A stretch of DNA of 64,000 nucleotides from Vreelandella hamiltonii (GTDB lineage: Bacteria; Pseudomonadota; Gammaproteobacteria; Pseudomonadales; Halomonadaceae), in NCBI RefSeq assembly GCF_014651775.1, contig NZ_BMXN01000001.1, forward strand, positions 62,001-126,000, in the 5' to 3' direction. The notes beneath the pieces were generated by a model. The model ran no database searches and was not told where the DNA came from. It was given only the letters and a program-made list of their open reading frames with translations. Of this stretch, positions 44,571 to 53,323 are shown piece by piece (position 1 is the first letter of the stretch; every line of letters starts with the position of its first letter). The translations under genes were made by a program, and so were the position numbers.

Positions 44571-46262
44571 TTACATTAGCGGATCAGTGATACCCAGCAC
44601 ATAGAACGCGACCAGCGCGATGATACCGGTGAATACCAGGTAGTAGATGGTCGGAATGATCGTTTTACGAATCGTGGTGCCTTCGCGACCCAGCAGGCCA
44701 ACGGTTGCCGAGGCGGCGACCACGTTGTGAATCGCGATCATGTTACCCGCAGCAGCACCCACCGCCTGAAGCGCGACCATGACGGCCGTTGAGAGCCCCA
44801 GAGTTTGCGCAATGCTGAACTGGAACTCGGCCAGCATCAGGTTGGAAACCGTGTTGGAGCCGGCGATGAAAGCACCCATGGCACCCACGGCCGGGGCAAA
44901 GAACGGATAGACACCGCCGACACCATTGGCAACGGCCTGGGCCATCATGACTGGCATGGAGACCAGATCGGCGCCGTTGACGCCCGAGTTGATCAGGATA
45001 CGCACCATTGGCACGGTGAACACGAGGACAAAACCTGCACCAAAAATGGTTTTGGTGGATTCCGAGACGGCTGCGCTCATCTGACGCGGGTTCATCTTGT
45101 GCAGGAAGTAGGTGATGAACACCACGGCCAGAATGATGCCGCCCGGCAGATAGAGCGGCTGTATGCCGCCGCTGACGCCTGCTTCACCGAAGATGTTGGC
45201 CCAGTTCAGGTTCACGGAAGTCAGCGCCACGCGCAGCGGCTCGATGGTGCGAGAGGCCACCAGGAAGAGCGCCAACAGCACATAGGGAATCCAGCCCTTG
45301 AGGGTCGAGATCGGTGCCTTGCCTGCGACATCGTCCAGCTTGATTTGCAGGTTGCCGATCCACTCGTCCGGCCAGGAGGTGGCTTCCGGGAAGTCCCAGG
45401 TGTCTTTCGGTAGCAGGAACCCTTTACGCGCAGCAGGAACGACAATGGCCAGGCCGACCATGGCACCGATCATCGAGGGGAACTCTGGCCCCAGGAAGAC
45501 GCCTACCAGCATGTAAGGAACGACGAACGCGATGCCCGTGAAAATGGCGAACGGAGCAATGGACAGCCCCTCTTTCCAGGAGCGGTTGGCGCCAAAGAAG
45601 CGCACCATGATCAGCACCAGAATCAGCGGCATGAGAATACCCACGATGCCGTGAGTGATTGCCGTGGTGCTGGTGACCTGCTGGAAGAAGGCTTCCCAGG
45701 TGGAGCCGTTGGCTTCCAGTTGCGCCGTGATGCCGGCACGGTCGAGGCCGCTGCCCACGCCCACCACAATCGGGGTGCCCACTGCGCCAAACGATACCGG
45801 GGTCGACTGAATCATCATGCCTACCACGACGGCCGCCAGCGCCGGGAAGCCCAGGGCGACCATCAGCGGTGCAGCCACCGCAGCGGGGGTGCCAAAGCCT
45901 GAGGCGCCTTCGATAAAGCAGCCAAACAGCCACGCGACGATCAGCGCCTGCACGCGGCGGTCCGGGCTGATGCCTGAAAAGCCGTTACGGATGGCCGTGA
46001 TGCCACCGGAGTGCTTGAGGGTGTTCAGCAGCAGGATGGCGCCAAAGATGATCCACAGCAGGCCAGCGGTCTGGATCAACCCTTGAACGGTGGATGCCGC
46101 GACACGGCTGAACGACATGTCCCATGCAGTCAGGCCGATAATGGCAGCGGTGAGGAAAACGATCGGCATCGCTATCTTGGCGGGAATCTTAAAGCCTATG
46201 AGCAATATCCCGGCCAGCAACAGCGGCAGAAATGCCAGAAGAGCTAGTATATTTTCATTCAT
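44571..46262 (-). CDS. L-lactate/glycolate permease family (LldP/GlcA-type)
   Basis: The 563-residue membrane protein has about 13 helices and family segments GFSGISPDRRVQALIVAW, FIEGASGFGTPAAVAAPLM and VGAMGAFIAGSNTVSNLML. LldP and GlcA transport lactate and glycolate by proton symport and cannot be told apart by sequence alone. An upstream TTGGTCTTACCAGT word also occurs in the glcC-glcD region, so a glycolate role is inferred. It is convergent with the TRAP operon. Confidence 0.87.
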   Translation of the reverse strand: MNENILALLAFLPLLLAGILLIGFKIPAKIAMPIVFLTAAIIGLTAWDMSFSRVAASTVQGLIQTAGLLWIIFGAILLLNTLKHSGGITAIRNGFSGISPDRRVQALIVAWLFGCFIEGASGFGTPAAVAAPLMVALGFPALAAVVVGMMIQSTPVSFGAVGTPIVVGVGSGLDRAGITAQLEANGSTWEAFFQQVTSTTAITHGIVGILMPLILVLIMVRFFGANRSWKEGLSIAPFAIFTGIAFVVPYMLVGVFLGPEFPSMIGAMVGLAIVVPAARKGFLLPKDTWDFPEATSWPDEWIGNLQIKLDDVAGKAPISTLKGWIPYVLLALFLVASRTIEPLRVALTSVNLNWANIFGEAGVSGGIQPLYLPGGIILAVVFITYFLHKMNPRQMSAAVSESTKTIFGAGFVLVFTVPMVRILINSGVNGADLVSMPVMMAQAVANGVGGVYPFFAPAVGAMGAFIAGSNTVSNLMLAEFQFSIAQTLGLSTAVMVALQAVGAAAGNMIAIHNVVAASATVGLLGREGTTIRKTIIPTIYYLVFTGIIALVAFYVLGITDPLM

Positions 46263-46637
46263 GGGAGGAACGGCCCCTTGTTATTGATTTGGTGTGCTCC
46301 GCGAAAGCCAACGCATCATTTTCAATGATAGTTGGGACAGCGTGAAAGATACGGTCAGGCGCCTGGAATGACTATATTGGAAAATTGGTCTTACCAGTAA
46401 AAGGGGGTTTTTCGGCCGCGTATCGAGGCGTTTTTTTAATATCAAGTGACTGTTATTCATTGCTTTTTTAGCGCTGCAAAGAAGCGCCGAGTCGACGCCG
46501 TTATTAGACTAATAGACAGTTCAGTCAAGGAGGAGAAAGGCAGTACACAGAGGAGGGATGTTCTAGGCCTATCGCGTATGCTGTGACGGCGTATAGTGTA
46601 GGTGCACTCTTTACCTCTTTTCAGGAGTCGTTCGACC
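46263..46637. promoter_or_regulatory. Permease/GST intergenic region with GlcC-type operator
   Basis: This 375-bp gap has no supported gene. TTGGTCTTACCAGT at 46385-46398 holds a perfect TGGTNNNACCA site, 123 bp from the permease start. ATCATTTTCAATGAT near 46317-46331 is a small inverted repeat. The rest is AT-rich promoter-like DNA for the divergent permease and GST genes. Confidence 0.6.
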
Positions 46638-47333
46638 ATGGCCATCACGCTTTATGATTTGTGCGGTCGCGATGATCGCTTGAGATTTTCTCCCTACTGC
46701 TGGCGCGTGCGCATGGCGCTGGCCCACAAAGGGCTGGCATACACTACGGTGGCTTGGCGGTTTCAGCAGAAAGAGGCGCTGGCATTTGCCCACTATGACA
46801 AGGTGCCGGTGTTGACCGATGGTGACACGGTGGTCACCGACAGCTTCGATATCCTGCGCTACCTGGATACCACTTACCCTGAGGCGCCGGTGCTGGGCGA
46901 TGGGCTGGGCTTGCAGCGTGTCACGTTGTTCAAGCAACTGGTGGATCGCAGCATTACGCCCGCGCTGTTTCGTATCGTGGTGCTGGATCTGCTGGAAGCC
47001 ATCCACCCGGAGGATCGGGAGTACTTCCGCACCACCCGTGAAGCGCGCTTTGGGGCCAGCCTCGAGGCGGTTCACGACCCTGAGAAAGGCCGCCAGCAAC
47101 TGCATCAGGCGCTGGTGCCCGTCAGTGCACAACTCAAGGAAACCCCTTTCCTCGATGGTGACTCCCCCGCTGGGGCAGATTACCTGCTGTTTGGCAGCAT
47201 GATGTGGGCCTATAGCGTCTCGACCGAAACGCTGGTGGAGGAGCGTGACCCCGTGGCCGGCTGGTTCCAGCGCATGCTGGCGGTGCACGATGGCGTGGCG
47301 GGCAAGGCCATGACCATTCGTGATCTATACTAG
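46638..47333 (+). CDS. Glutathione S-transferase family protein
   Basis: The 231-residue protein has an N-terminal thioredoxin-like domain (LYDLCGRDDRLRFSPYCWRV, KVPVLTDGDTVVTDSFDILRYL) and a helical C-terminal domain. The SPYCWR motif holds a possible catalytic serine or cysteine. The start at 46638 follows AGGAG at a rather long spacing. Substrate is unknown. A second, different GST follows 88 bp downstream. Confidence 0.85.
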   Translation: MAITLYDLCGRDDRLRFSPYCWRVRMALAHKGLAYTTVAWRFQQKEALAFAHYDKVPVLTDGDTVVTDSFDILRYLDTTYPEAPVLGDGLGLQRVTLFKQLVDRSITPALFRIVVLDLLEAIHPEDREYFRTTREARFGASLEAVHDPEKGRQQLHQALVPVSAQLKETPFLDGDSPAGADYLLFGSMMWAYSVSTETLVEERDPVAGWFQRMLAVHDGVAGKAMTIRDLY

Positions 47334-47421
47334 GCTAAGCGGTATTCGCCGCTGACACTCACAGGCAACATGAAGGGGCAGGCCCTGTATGGGGACGCCC
47401 TTCATGGACAAGGAGATGGCA

Positions 47422-48111
47422 ATGATTGACCTGTATTACTGGACAACGCCCAACGGCCACAAAGTCTCCATCATGCTTGAAGAAGCAAAGCTCGCTTATC
47501 GCGTAAAGCCCATCAATATCGGGCGTGGCGAGCAGTTCGACCCCGAGTTCCTGGCCATTGCGCCCAATAATCGTATTCCTGCCATCGTCGACCATGCCCC
47601 GCGCGACGGGGGGCAGCCCATGGCGCTGTTCGAGTCAGGGGCGATTCTGGAGTACCTGGCAGACAAGAGTGGCCAGTTCCTGCCAGCAGAAGGGCGCGAG
47701 CGTTATGTGGTACTGCAGTGGCTGCACTGGCAGATGGGTGGGCTAGGCCCCATGGCCGGGCAAAATCATCACTTCTGCCACTATGCGCCCCACAAGATCG
47801 ACTACGCCATCGAGCGCTACGTGCGTGAAACCAATCGGCTTTATAGCGTGCTGGACCAGCGTCTTTCTCAGCAGCACTATGTGGGCGGCGACCGTTACTC
47901 GATTGCCGACATGGCCATCTACCCATGGATCGTGCCCTGGGAAAAACAGCGCCAGACCCTGGAGGAGTTTCCCGACCTGGAGCGCTGGTTCGAAGAGCTT
48001 TCTCAGCGTCCCGCCATTCGCAAAGCCTATGCATTGGTCGAGGATGTGAACCCCCAGGCAGGAGCGCCCATGGATGACCTGGCGCGTAAGCACTTGTTCG
48101 GAAACCGCTAA
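47422..48111 (+). CDS. Glutathione S-transferase, YfcG/YghU-like disulfide-bond reductase family
   Basis: The 229-residue protein begins MIDLYYWTTPNGHKVSIMLEE, and the asparagine in the TPNGHK segment replaces the usual catalytic serine or cysteine. This is typical of YfcG-type GSTs with glutathione-dependent disulfide reductase activity. NRIPAIVDHAP and the ESGAILEYLA segments bind glutathione in the family. ATG 47422 is preceded by AAGGAG; the frame is open to 47389. Confidence 0.88.
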   Translation: MIDLYYWTTPNGHKVSIMLEEAKLAYRVKPINIGRGEQFDPEFLAIAPNNRIPAIVDHAPRDGGQPMALFESGAILEYLADKSGQFLPAEGRERYVVLQWLHWQMGGLGPMAGQNHHFCHYAPHKIDYAIERYVRETNRLYSVLDQRLSQQHYVGGDRYSIADMAIYPWIVPWEKQRQTLEEFPDLERWFEELSQRPAIRKAYALVEDVNPQAGAPMDDLARKHLFGNR

Positions 48112-48287
48112 TAATGATTAACCGCGAGTGAGTCATCGATAATGGCGATGCAGCGTGCGTGAAGGTGAAAAATTCATGTTGCGCTGCACAAAAAGCGCTG
48201 CTAGCTTTGATATTAGCAACGGCAACCGCCTATCAAGATGCGCCGTCGAGCGCATCGTACCGCTAGCTCACTCAAGGAGATTTAGTG

Positions 48288-48644
48288 ATGAACAAGACAG
48301 CAGAAAAAACCAGCCAGCAGTTCGAGTCCGTGTTTGTTTCACCCATGCGCTCTTACACACTGGCAGCGCTGGACTACTACGAGCAGCTGGTCGGCGCTCA
48401 AATGGATGCCGCACGCGCCTATTCCGACATGACCATCGCCCAGGCGCGCACCTGGCTCGACGTCAAGGACGCCGATAGCTTCAAGAAAGCCATGGAAAGC
48501 CAGCAGAAAGCGGCCAGCGACATGATGGAGCGCATGAAAGGTGACTCCGAAAAAGTGACCTCTATCAGCCAGGGCTTCCTGCAGGAAAGCCAGAAAATGG
48601 CGGAAGAGACCACCAAGAAAGCAGCCGATACTGCCAAATCGTAA
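48288..48644 (+). CDS. Phasin family protein
   Basis: The 118-residue, strongly helical, charged protein (SPMRSYTLAALDYYEQLV; then AARAYSDMTIAQARTWLDV) matches the phasin family that coats polyhydroxyalkanoate granules, although no PHA synthase is in this window. ATG 48288 follows AAGGAG; a GTG lies directly before it. It ends in a strong bidirectional terminator. The amphipathic C-terminus (EETTKKAADTAKS) fits a granule-surface protein. Confidence 0.8.
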   Translation: MNKTAEKTSQQFESVFVSPMRSYTLAALDYYEQLVGAQMDAARAYSDMTIAQARTWLDVKDADSFKKAMESQQKAASDMMERMKGDSEKVTSISQGFLQESQKMAEETTKKAADTAKS

Positions 48645-48657
48645 CGGTTGCTCCATG

Positions 48658-48690
48658 AAAATGCCGCGCCCTGAAGCGCGGCATTTTTTT
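48658..48690. terminator. Bidirectional terminator between phasin and uraD genes
   Basis: ATGCCGCGC and GCGCGGCAT form a 9-bp stem (48661-48669, 48676-48684). A's lie on one side and seven T's on the other. Confidence 0.92.
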
Positions 48691-48706
48691 ATCCAGAGAA
48701 CGGGCG

Positions 48707-49252
48707 TTAGGAGGCGTCGTCGCCTGCACGCGCTCTCAGCCGAAACCGTGCAATCCTGATGATTTGCTCGATGGCCGTTTTTCTTTCTTGTGCCGGATCG
48801 TTGTTCAACCGCTTTTCAAAGGCCTCCAGAATGGCATAGCGGTCCAGGCCCTTGACGGCAATCACGAAGGGAAAGCCAAATTTCTCCTGATAAGCGGCGT
48901 TCAACTGCTCGAAGCGGGCAAACTCTTCCGGTGAACACTGATCGAGCCCAGCACCGGCCTGTTCGCTGGTAGAGTCGTGGGTCAGCTCCCCGGCCAGCGC
49001 GGCTTTGCCGGCCAGATCAGGGTGTGCCTGAATGACGGCCGTCTGCTGCTCGGGAGAGGCCTGTTGAAGCATCTTGCCCATCAGTTCGGCCAGCGCATCC
49101 GGGGCGTCGTGAGCCTCTTCCAGGCCGTGTTGCCAGGCGGCCTTGGCCACCCAGGGAGAGTGTTCATAGACATCGCCATAGTGTGCCACGAAGGTTTCCA
49201 GGCTGCTTTGGCTCGGGGCAGGGGACAGTCGCAAAGGCGTTTCAGTCGGCAC
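48707..49252 (-). CDS. uraD: 2-oxo-4-hydroxy-4-carboxy-5-ureidoimidazoline decarboxylase, GTG start
   Basis: The 181-residue enzyme decarboxylates OHCU to S-allantoin, the third step after urate oxidation. It has the family HPDLAGKAALAGELT and FPFVIAVKG segments. GTG 49252 is favoured because GGAG precedes it; an ATG at 49294 lies inside a TGTATACA palindrome and lacks a site. It is divergent from uraH-puuD with a shared regulatory gap of 124 bp. Confidence 0.92.
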   Translation of the reverse strand: MPTETPLRLSPAPSQSSLETFVAHYGDVYEHSPWVAKAAWQHGLEEAHDAPDALAELMGKMLQQASPEQQTAVIQAHPDLAGKAALAGELTHDSTSEQAGAGLDQCSPEEFARFEQLNAAYQEKFGFPFVIAVKGLDRYAILEAFEKRLNNDPAQERKTAIEQIIRIARFRLRARAGDDAS

Positions 49253-49284
49253 AAGGGTTCTCCAAGCGTGCGAAAAGGGAATTG

Positions 49285-49294
49285 CTGTATACAA
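49285..49294. promoter_or_regulatory. TGTATACA operator upstream of uraD
   Basis: CTGTATACAA lies 33 bp before the uraD start, one of four such sites near purine-catabolism genes in this window. Confidence 0.65.
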
Positions 49295-49376
49295 TAAATA
49301 GCATCAACGGTACTCTTTGACCAATAGGTCAAACTTGCCAACAACACCAATAACCCTGCCAATATGAGGAGTGACG

Positions 49377-49730
49377 ATGGGACGCTTGACTACCCACGTG
49401 CTGGATACCGCCAAAGGGCAGCCCGGTCAGGGCATCATCATCGAGGTCTTTCGGTTGACCGGTGGCCAGCGCGAGCCGTTAGCGACCACCGTCACCAACA
49501 GCGACGGCCGCTGTGATGCGCCGCTGTTGGAAGGCGAGGCGCTGACCGCTGGCGAATATGAGCTAGTGTTCCATGCGGGAGACTATCTACGCCAGCAGGG
49601 GGTCGAGGCTGCCGAGCCCCGCTTCCTGGACGTCATCCCGCTGCGCTTTGGCGTGGCCGATGCCAGCCAGCACTACCACGTACCGCTGCTGCTCTCGCCG
49701 TATGGCTACTCGACCTACCGCGGTAGCTGA
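49377..49730 (+). CDS. uraH: 5-hydroxyisourate hydrolase
   Basis: The 117-residue transthyretin-like enzyme hydrolyses 5-hydroxyisourate to OHCU. It has the N-terminal [16 protein letters not shown] and the diagnostic C-terminal YRGS. The ATG at 49377 follows GAGGAG. It lies 11 bp before puuD. Confidence 0.95.
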   Translation: MGRLTTHVLDTAKGQPGQGIIIEVFRLTGGQREPLATTVTNSDGRCDAPLLEGEALTAGEYELVFHAGDYLRQQGVEAAEPRFLDVIPLRFGVADASQHYHVPLLLSPYGYSTYRGS

Positions 49731-49741
49731 GGGGGCTTCAC

Positions 49742-50941
49742 ATGCAAGCGTACACTATCGAATTTGCCAACCTGCTGCTGCGCTGGCTCCACGTGATCGC
49801 CGCCATTGCCTGGATCGGAGAGTCGATCTATTTCGTCATGCTGGATAACAGCCTGCGCACGCCCAAGGCTCAGGAAGATCGTGACAAGGGCGTGTTTGGT
49901 GAGATGTGGGCGGTGCATGGCGGTGGTTTCTATCATAACCAGAAATACGCCACGGCCCCTGCCAAGCTCCCCAACGACCTGCACTGGTCGTTCTGGAAAG
50001 CCTACACGACATGGCTCTCTGGCTTTGCGCTGTTCGTCATTCTTTATATGGTCAATCCGGGTTTCTACCTGGTCAACCCCAACAGCAACTGGGCCTGGGC
50101 GGCCAACCTCACCGGATGGCAAGCCAACCTGCTGGCATTGGGCTTCCTGCTGGGCGGCTGGGTGGTCTATAACGAGCTTTGCAAGCGTATCAGCCCGGAT
50201 ATGCAGCGTGACGGCCTGCTGAGCATTGCCGTGGCGGTGATGATGGTGGTCGTGGCGTATTTGAGCACCCAGATGTTCACCGGGCGGGCCGCCTTTCTGC
50301 TCACTGGGGCCGTCATGGCCACGGCCATGTCGGCCAACGTCTTCTTCTGGATCATTCCCGGCCAGCGCCGCATGGTCAAGGCCATGAAAGCCGGAGAGGC
50401 CCCCAACCCGCTAGATGGCAAGCGCGGCAAGCAGCGCTCGGTGCACAACACCTACTTCACGCTGCCGGTGGTGCTGCTGATGGTGAGTAATCACTACTCT
50501 TTTCTTTACTCCCATGAGCAGGCCTGGATCGTCATGGCCCTGTTCATCTTTGCTGGCGCGTTGATTCGTCAGTTCTTCGTGCTGATGCATGCGGGCAAGG
50601 TCCAGCCTGCCTATCCTGCGATAGGCGTAGGGCTCATTCTGCTGGCGTTCTGGGTAGCGGCCCCCAGCCCGCGCGCCGCCGTGGAAAGTACCAGTGCGGC
50701 CCCCGACCAGGCCCAGATCACCGCCCTGGTGGAGCAGCACTGTACCCTGTGCCATGCGCGTAACCCTGAGCACGCCGGGTTCTCCGCGCCGCCTGCGGGC
50801 TACGCCTTCGATCACTGGGAAGAGATACTGGGCCACAAGGCGCAGATTCAGCGGGTCGTCGCCACTCGCTACATGCCGCTGGGCAATATCACCAACATGA
50901 GTGACGAAGAGCGCGATATCATAGCGGCCTGGGAGGAGTAA
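49742..50941 (+). CDS. puuD: Membrane-bound urate hydroxylase PuuD with cytochrome c domain
   Basis: The 399-residue membrane protein has about eight helices and a C-terminal cytochrome c-like domain with a haem motif CTLCH (334-338). The N-terminal FANLLLRWLHVIAAIAWIGE and VHGGGFYHNQKY are characteristic of PuuD. It oxidises urate to 5-hydroxyisourate with electrons going to the respiratory chain rather than directly to oxygen. This differs from soluble UOX and HpxO. It is followed by its GntR regulator after 24 bp. Confidence 0.94.
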   Translation: MQAYTIEFANLLLRWLHVIAAIAWIGESIYFVMLDNSLRTPKAQEDRDKGVFGEMWAVHGGGFYHNQKYATAPAKLPNDLHWSFWKAYTTWLSGFALFVILYMVNPGFYLVNPNSNWAWAANLTGWQANLLALGFLLGGWVVYNELCKRISPDMQRDGLLSIAVAVMMVVVAYLSTQMFTGRAAFLLTGAVMATAMSANVFFWIIPGQRRMVKAMKAGEAPNPLDGKRGKQRSVHNTYFTLPVVLLMVSNHYSFLYSHEQAWIVMALFIFAGALIRQFFVLMHAGKVQPAYPAIGVGLILLAFWVAAPSPRAAVESTSAAPDQAQITALVEQHCTLCHARNPEHAGFSAPPAGYAFDHWEEILGHKAQIQRVVATRYMPLGNITNMSDEERDIIAAWEE

Positions 50942-50965
50942 AACGGTTCGCAGAGAGGAGACCCC

Positions 50966-51682
50966 ATGAGCGAAGCGCAGACGGCGTTGAAACGGCGGCC
51001 CACGGAAAAAGAGGGTGACGAGCGCCACGAAGCCATTTACCGAGCAGTGAGCGATGCCATCGTGGAGCAACGCCTCAAGCCGGGTGCCCGGCTGCGCGAA
51101 GATGCCCTGGCAGAGGTGTTTGGCATCAGCCGCACGGGGATCCGTAAAATCCTGCAGCGGCTGGCGCTGGAGCAACTGGTGACCCTGACCCCGCGCCGTG
51201 GGGCCAGCGTGACGCGTCCTACTGCCGATGAAGCCAAGGACGTGTTCGATGCACGCCAGCTCATCGAGTGCGGCTTGATGCCGGACGTGGCAAGGCGCAT
51301 GGATGCGAAGGCGGCTGCCGAGCTGCGAGATATGGCCAAGCAGGAGCGACAGGCCCTGCGCAGTGGCCAGCAAAGCGTGGCCATCCGTCTCTCGGCCGAT
51401 TTTCACGTGCGCCTGGCGCAGCTCTCCGGCAACGCCACCCTGGCGGAATTCGTCGAGCGCCTCTGCTCGCGCTCTTCACTGATCCTCGCCGTATATGGTC
51501 ATCGCGGCCACCTGGGCTGCGAGTCCCACGACCATGACGATCTGATCGGCTACCTGGAAGCAGGCAATGGCGAACGCGCCAAGGCCTTCATGAGCCGTCA
51601 CCTCAAGGCCATCGAAGCGTCGCTGTCCATGGTCGAGGAGGAAGAAAATGTGCCGGACTTGCAGCAGATTTTTGGCGCATAG
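50966..51682 (+). CDS. GntR/FCD regulator of purine catabolism (probable)
   Basis: The 238-residue protein has a winged helix (LKPGARLREDALAEVFGISR, TGIRKILQRLALEQLVTL). The FCD domain has HVRLAQLSGN and HDDLIGYLEAG, with histidines placed to bind a metal. It lies in the uraH-puuD operon, so autoregulation is likely. The TGTATACA palindromes near uraD, the racemase gene, puuE and allE are candidate binding sites, since FCD regulators often bind TTGTATACAA-like words. Confidence 0.85.
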   Translation: MSEAQTALKRRPTEKEGDERHEAIYRAVSDAIVEQRLKPGARLREDALAEVFGISRTGIRKILQRLALEQLVTLTPRRGASVTRPTADEAKDVFDARQLIECGLMPDVARRMDAKAAAELRDMAKQERQALRSGQQSVAIRLSADFHVRLAQLSGNATLAEFVERLCSRSSLILAVYGHRGHLGCESHDHDDLIGYLEAGNGERAKAFMSRHLKAIEASLSMVEEEENVPDLQQIFGA

Positions 51683-51716
51683 CGACGATAGTGCACAGCT
51701 CGATTGCCGCCAGCAG

Positions 51717-51749
51717 AAAAAACGCCACCGGAGACGATCCGGTGGCGTT
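51717..51749 (-). terminator. Terminator after the first NCS1 permease
   Basis: AACGCCACCGGA (51721-51732) and TCCGGTGGCGTT (51738-51749) form a 12-bp stem. On the minus strand it is followed by TTTTCTGC. It also lies after the GntR gene and may be two-way. Confidence 0.8.
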
Positions 51750-51786
51750 GCTGAGACAGGCGCTCCTGCCGCGCTGGCGGACCGGC

Positions 51787-53259
51787 TTAATGAGCCCGCT
51801 GCTCAGCCAGCGTCGGCGCTGCCTTGAACTGCTTCATTAGCCCGTAGTAGAACACTCCCCCCAGGCCTGCACCAATCAACCACCCGAAGCCGTCGAGGCC
51901 GCTCAGGGCGGGGACGATGACGGTGGAGAGCGAGAATAGCGCGGCACCGCCAAAGGCCAGAAGGGCCCGGGTGTTCCAGCCGTTGACATAGTAATAGGCA
52001 CCCCCGGGGGCTGAGGAGAAGAGCTCCTGCATGTTGAGATGCTGGCGCTTGATCAGGTAGTAGTCCACCACGATGATGCCGTAGAACGGAGCCACGATGG
52101 CGCCCAGTGCGTTCACAAACCCTGGCACGCCAATCTGGCTGATCACCGAAATCCATAGGGCACCCACGAAGAAGGCAATCACCGCCGTGATCAGGCCGCC
52201 CATCTTGAAGCTGATCTTGCTGGGGAACAGATTGGCCAAATCGTAGGCAGGGGGGATGAAATTGGCGACCAGGTTGATGCCCACGGTTGCAGCAAAGAAG
52301 GTGAGGGCGGCCACGATGGTCAGCGGCAGCGAATCGACGCGCTCGACGATATCCGCTGGGTTGGTCAACGCTTCGCCAAACAGGACCAGGGTGCCCGCGG
52401 TAATGATCAGCGCAATGAACGAGAAGAACGCGACGTTCAGGGGTAGGCCCAGCAGGTTGCCCAGCTTCATCTGGCGCTCGGTTTTCACAAAGCGAGTGAA
52501 GTCGCCGAAGTTGATCACTACCGCCGCGAAATAGGCCACCATGGTGCCCACAATGGCCAGAAATGCCCCTATTCCTGCCTGCTCGCCGCTGCTATTGAAA
52601 ATCGTACCGATGGCGGGGAGCAGCTCACTGCCTGCCTGGACCCAGACAATCACCATCAGCACGACCATGACCAGATAGACCAGCGGGCCTGCCCAGTTCA
52701 AAAAGTGCTTGATGCGCTCGATACCCTGCCAAAAGATCGCAATCTGAAACAGCCACACGATCACGAACGACAGCCACGCCACCCCGGAAAGGCCGAGGAA
52801 GGAACCGCCATTGCCTGTGCCAAACAGGGCGGTGATCAGCAGTGCCACGGCCGTAGAGGCAAAGTAGGTCTGCACCCCGTACCAGAAAATACCCACGATG
52901 GCGCGCATCATGGCGGGTAGATTGGCCCCTCGTACGCCCATGCTGGCGCGCACCATCACCGGGAAGGGAATGCCATATTTCACACTGGGTTTACCGGTCA
53001 GGTTGACCAGAAACATCACGATGACACCGGCCAGAATAATGGCGGCCATCACTGCCCAGCCGTTCAACCCATAGGTAAGGAATAGCGATGCCGCTAGGGT
53101 GTAGCCAAACAGGCTCTGGATATCGTTGGACCAGACGTTAAAAATTTCAAACGACCCCCAGGTGCGGTGCTGTGGTTTCAGCGGGGCCAGGTCGTCGTTA
53201 TAAAGGGTGGGGTCGATCTGCTCGATGTTCAGGTCGCTTGGGGTGGGTTGCTCATTCAT
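51787..53259 (-). CDS. NCS1 family nucleobase/allantoin:cation symporter
   Basis: The 490-residue membrane protein has about 12 helices and NCS1 features NVWSNDIQSLFGYTLAAS, KYGIPFPVMVRASMGVRGAN and NFGDFTRFVKT. These resemble allantoin/uracil carriers of the PucI/UraA-like NCS1 branch. Position among urate genes suggests allantoin or urate, unproven. I chose ATG 53259; the longer frame begins at 53295 and lacks a good site. It is the second of two tandem NCS1 genes. Confidence 0.88.
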   Translation of the reverse strand: MNEQPTPSDLNIEQIDPTLYNDDLAPLKPQHRTWGSFEIFNVWSNDIQSLFGYTLAASLFLTYGLNGWAVMAAIILAGVIVMFLVNLTGKPSVKYGIPFPVMVRASMGVRGANLPAMMRAIVGIFWYGVQTYFASTAVALLITALFGTGNGGSFLGLSGVAWLSFVIVWLFQIAIFWQGIERIKHFLNWAGPLVYLVMVVLMVIVWVQAGSELLPAIGTIFNSSGEQAGIGAFLAIVGTMVAYFAAVVINFGDFTRFVKTERQMKLGNLLGLPLNVAFFSFIALIITAGTLVLFGEALTNPADIVERVDSLPLTIVAALTFFAATVGINLVANFIPPAYDLANLFPSKISFKMGGLITAVIAFFVGALWISVISQIGVPGFVNALGAIVAPFYGIIVVDYYLIKRQHLNMQELFSSAPGGAYYYVNGWNTRALLAFGGAALFSLSTVIVPALSGLDGFGWLIGAGLGGVFYYGLMKQFKAAPTLAEQRAH

Positions 53260-53323
53260 GGCAAGACTCGTGATCGGGTAATGGTCGCCCGCCACACAAG
53301 GTGGCAGGCAAAGGCAGGGCGGG

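Noticed and set aside
49252..49294. ATG at 49294 as uraD start
   Set aside because: It falls in the TGTATACA palindrome with no ribosome-binding site; GTG 49252 has GGAG at good spacing.
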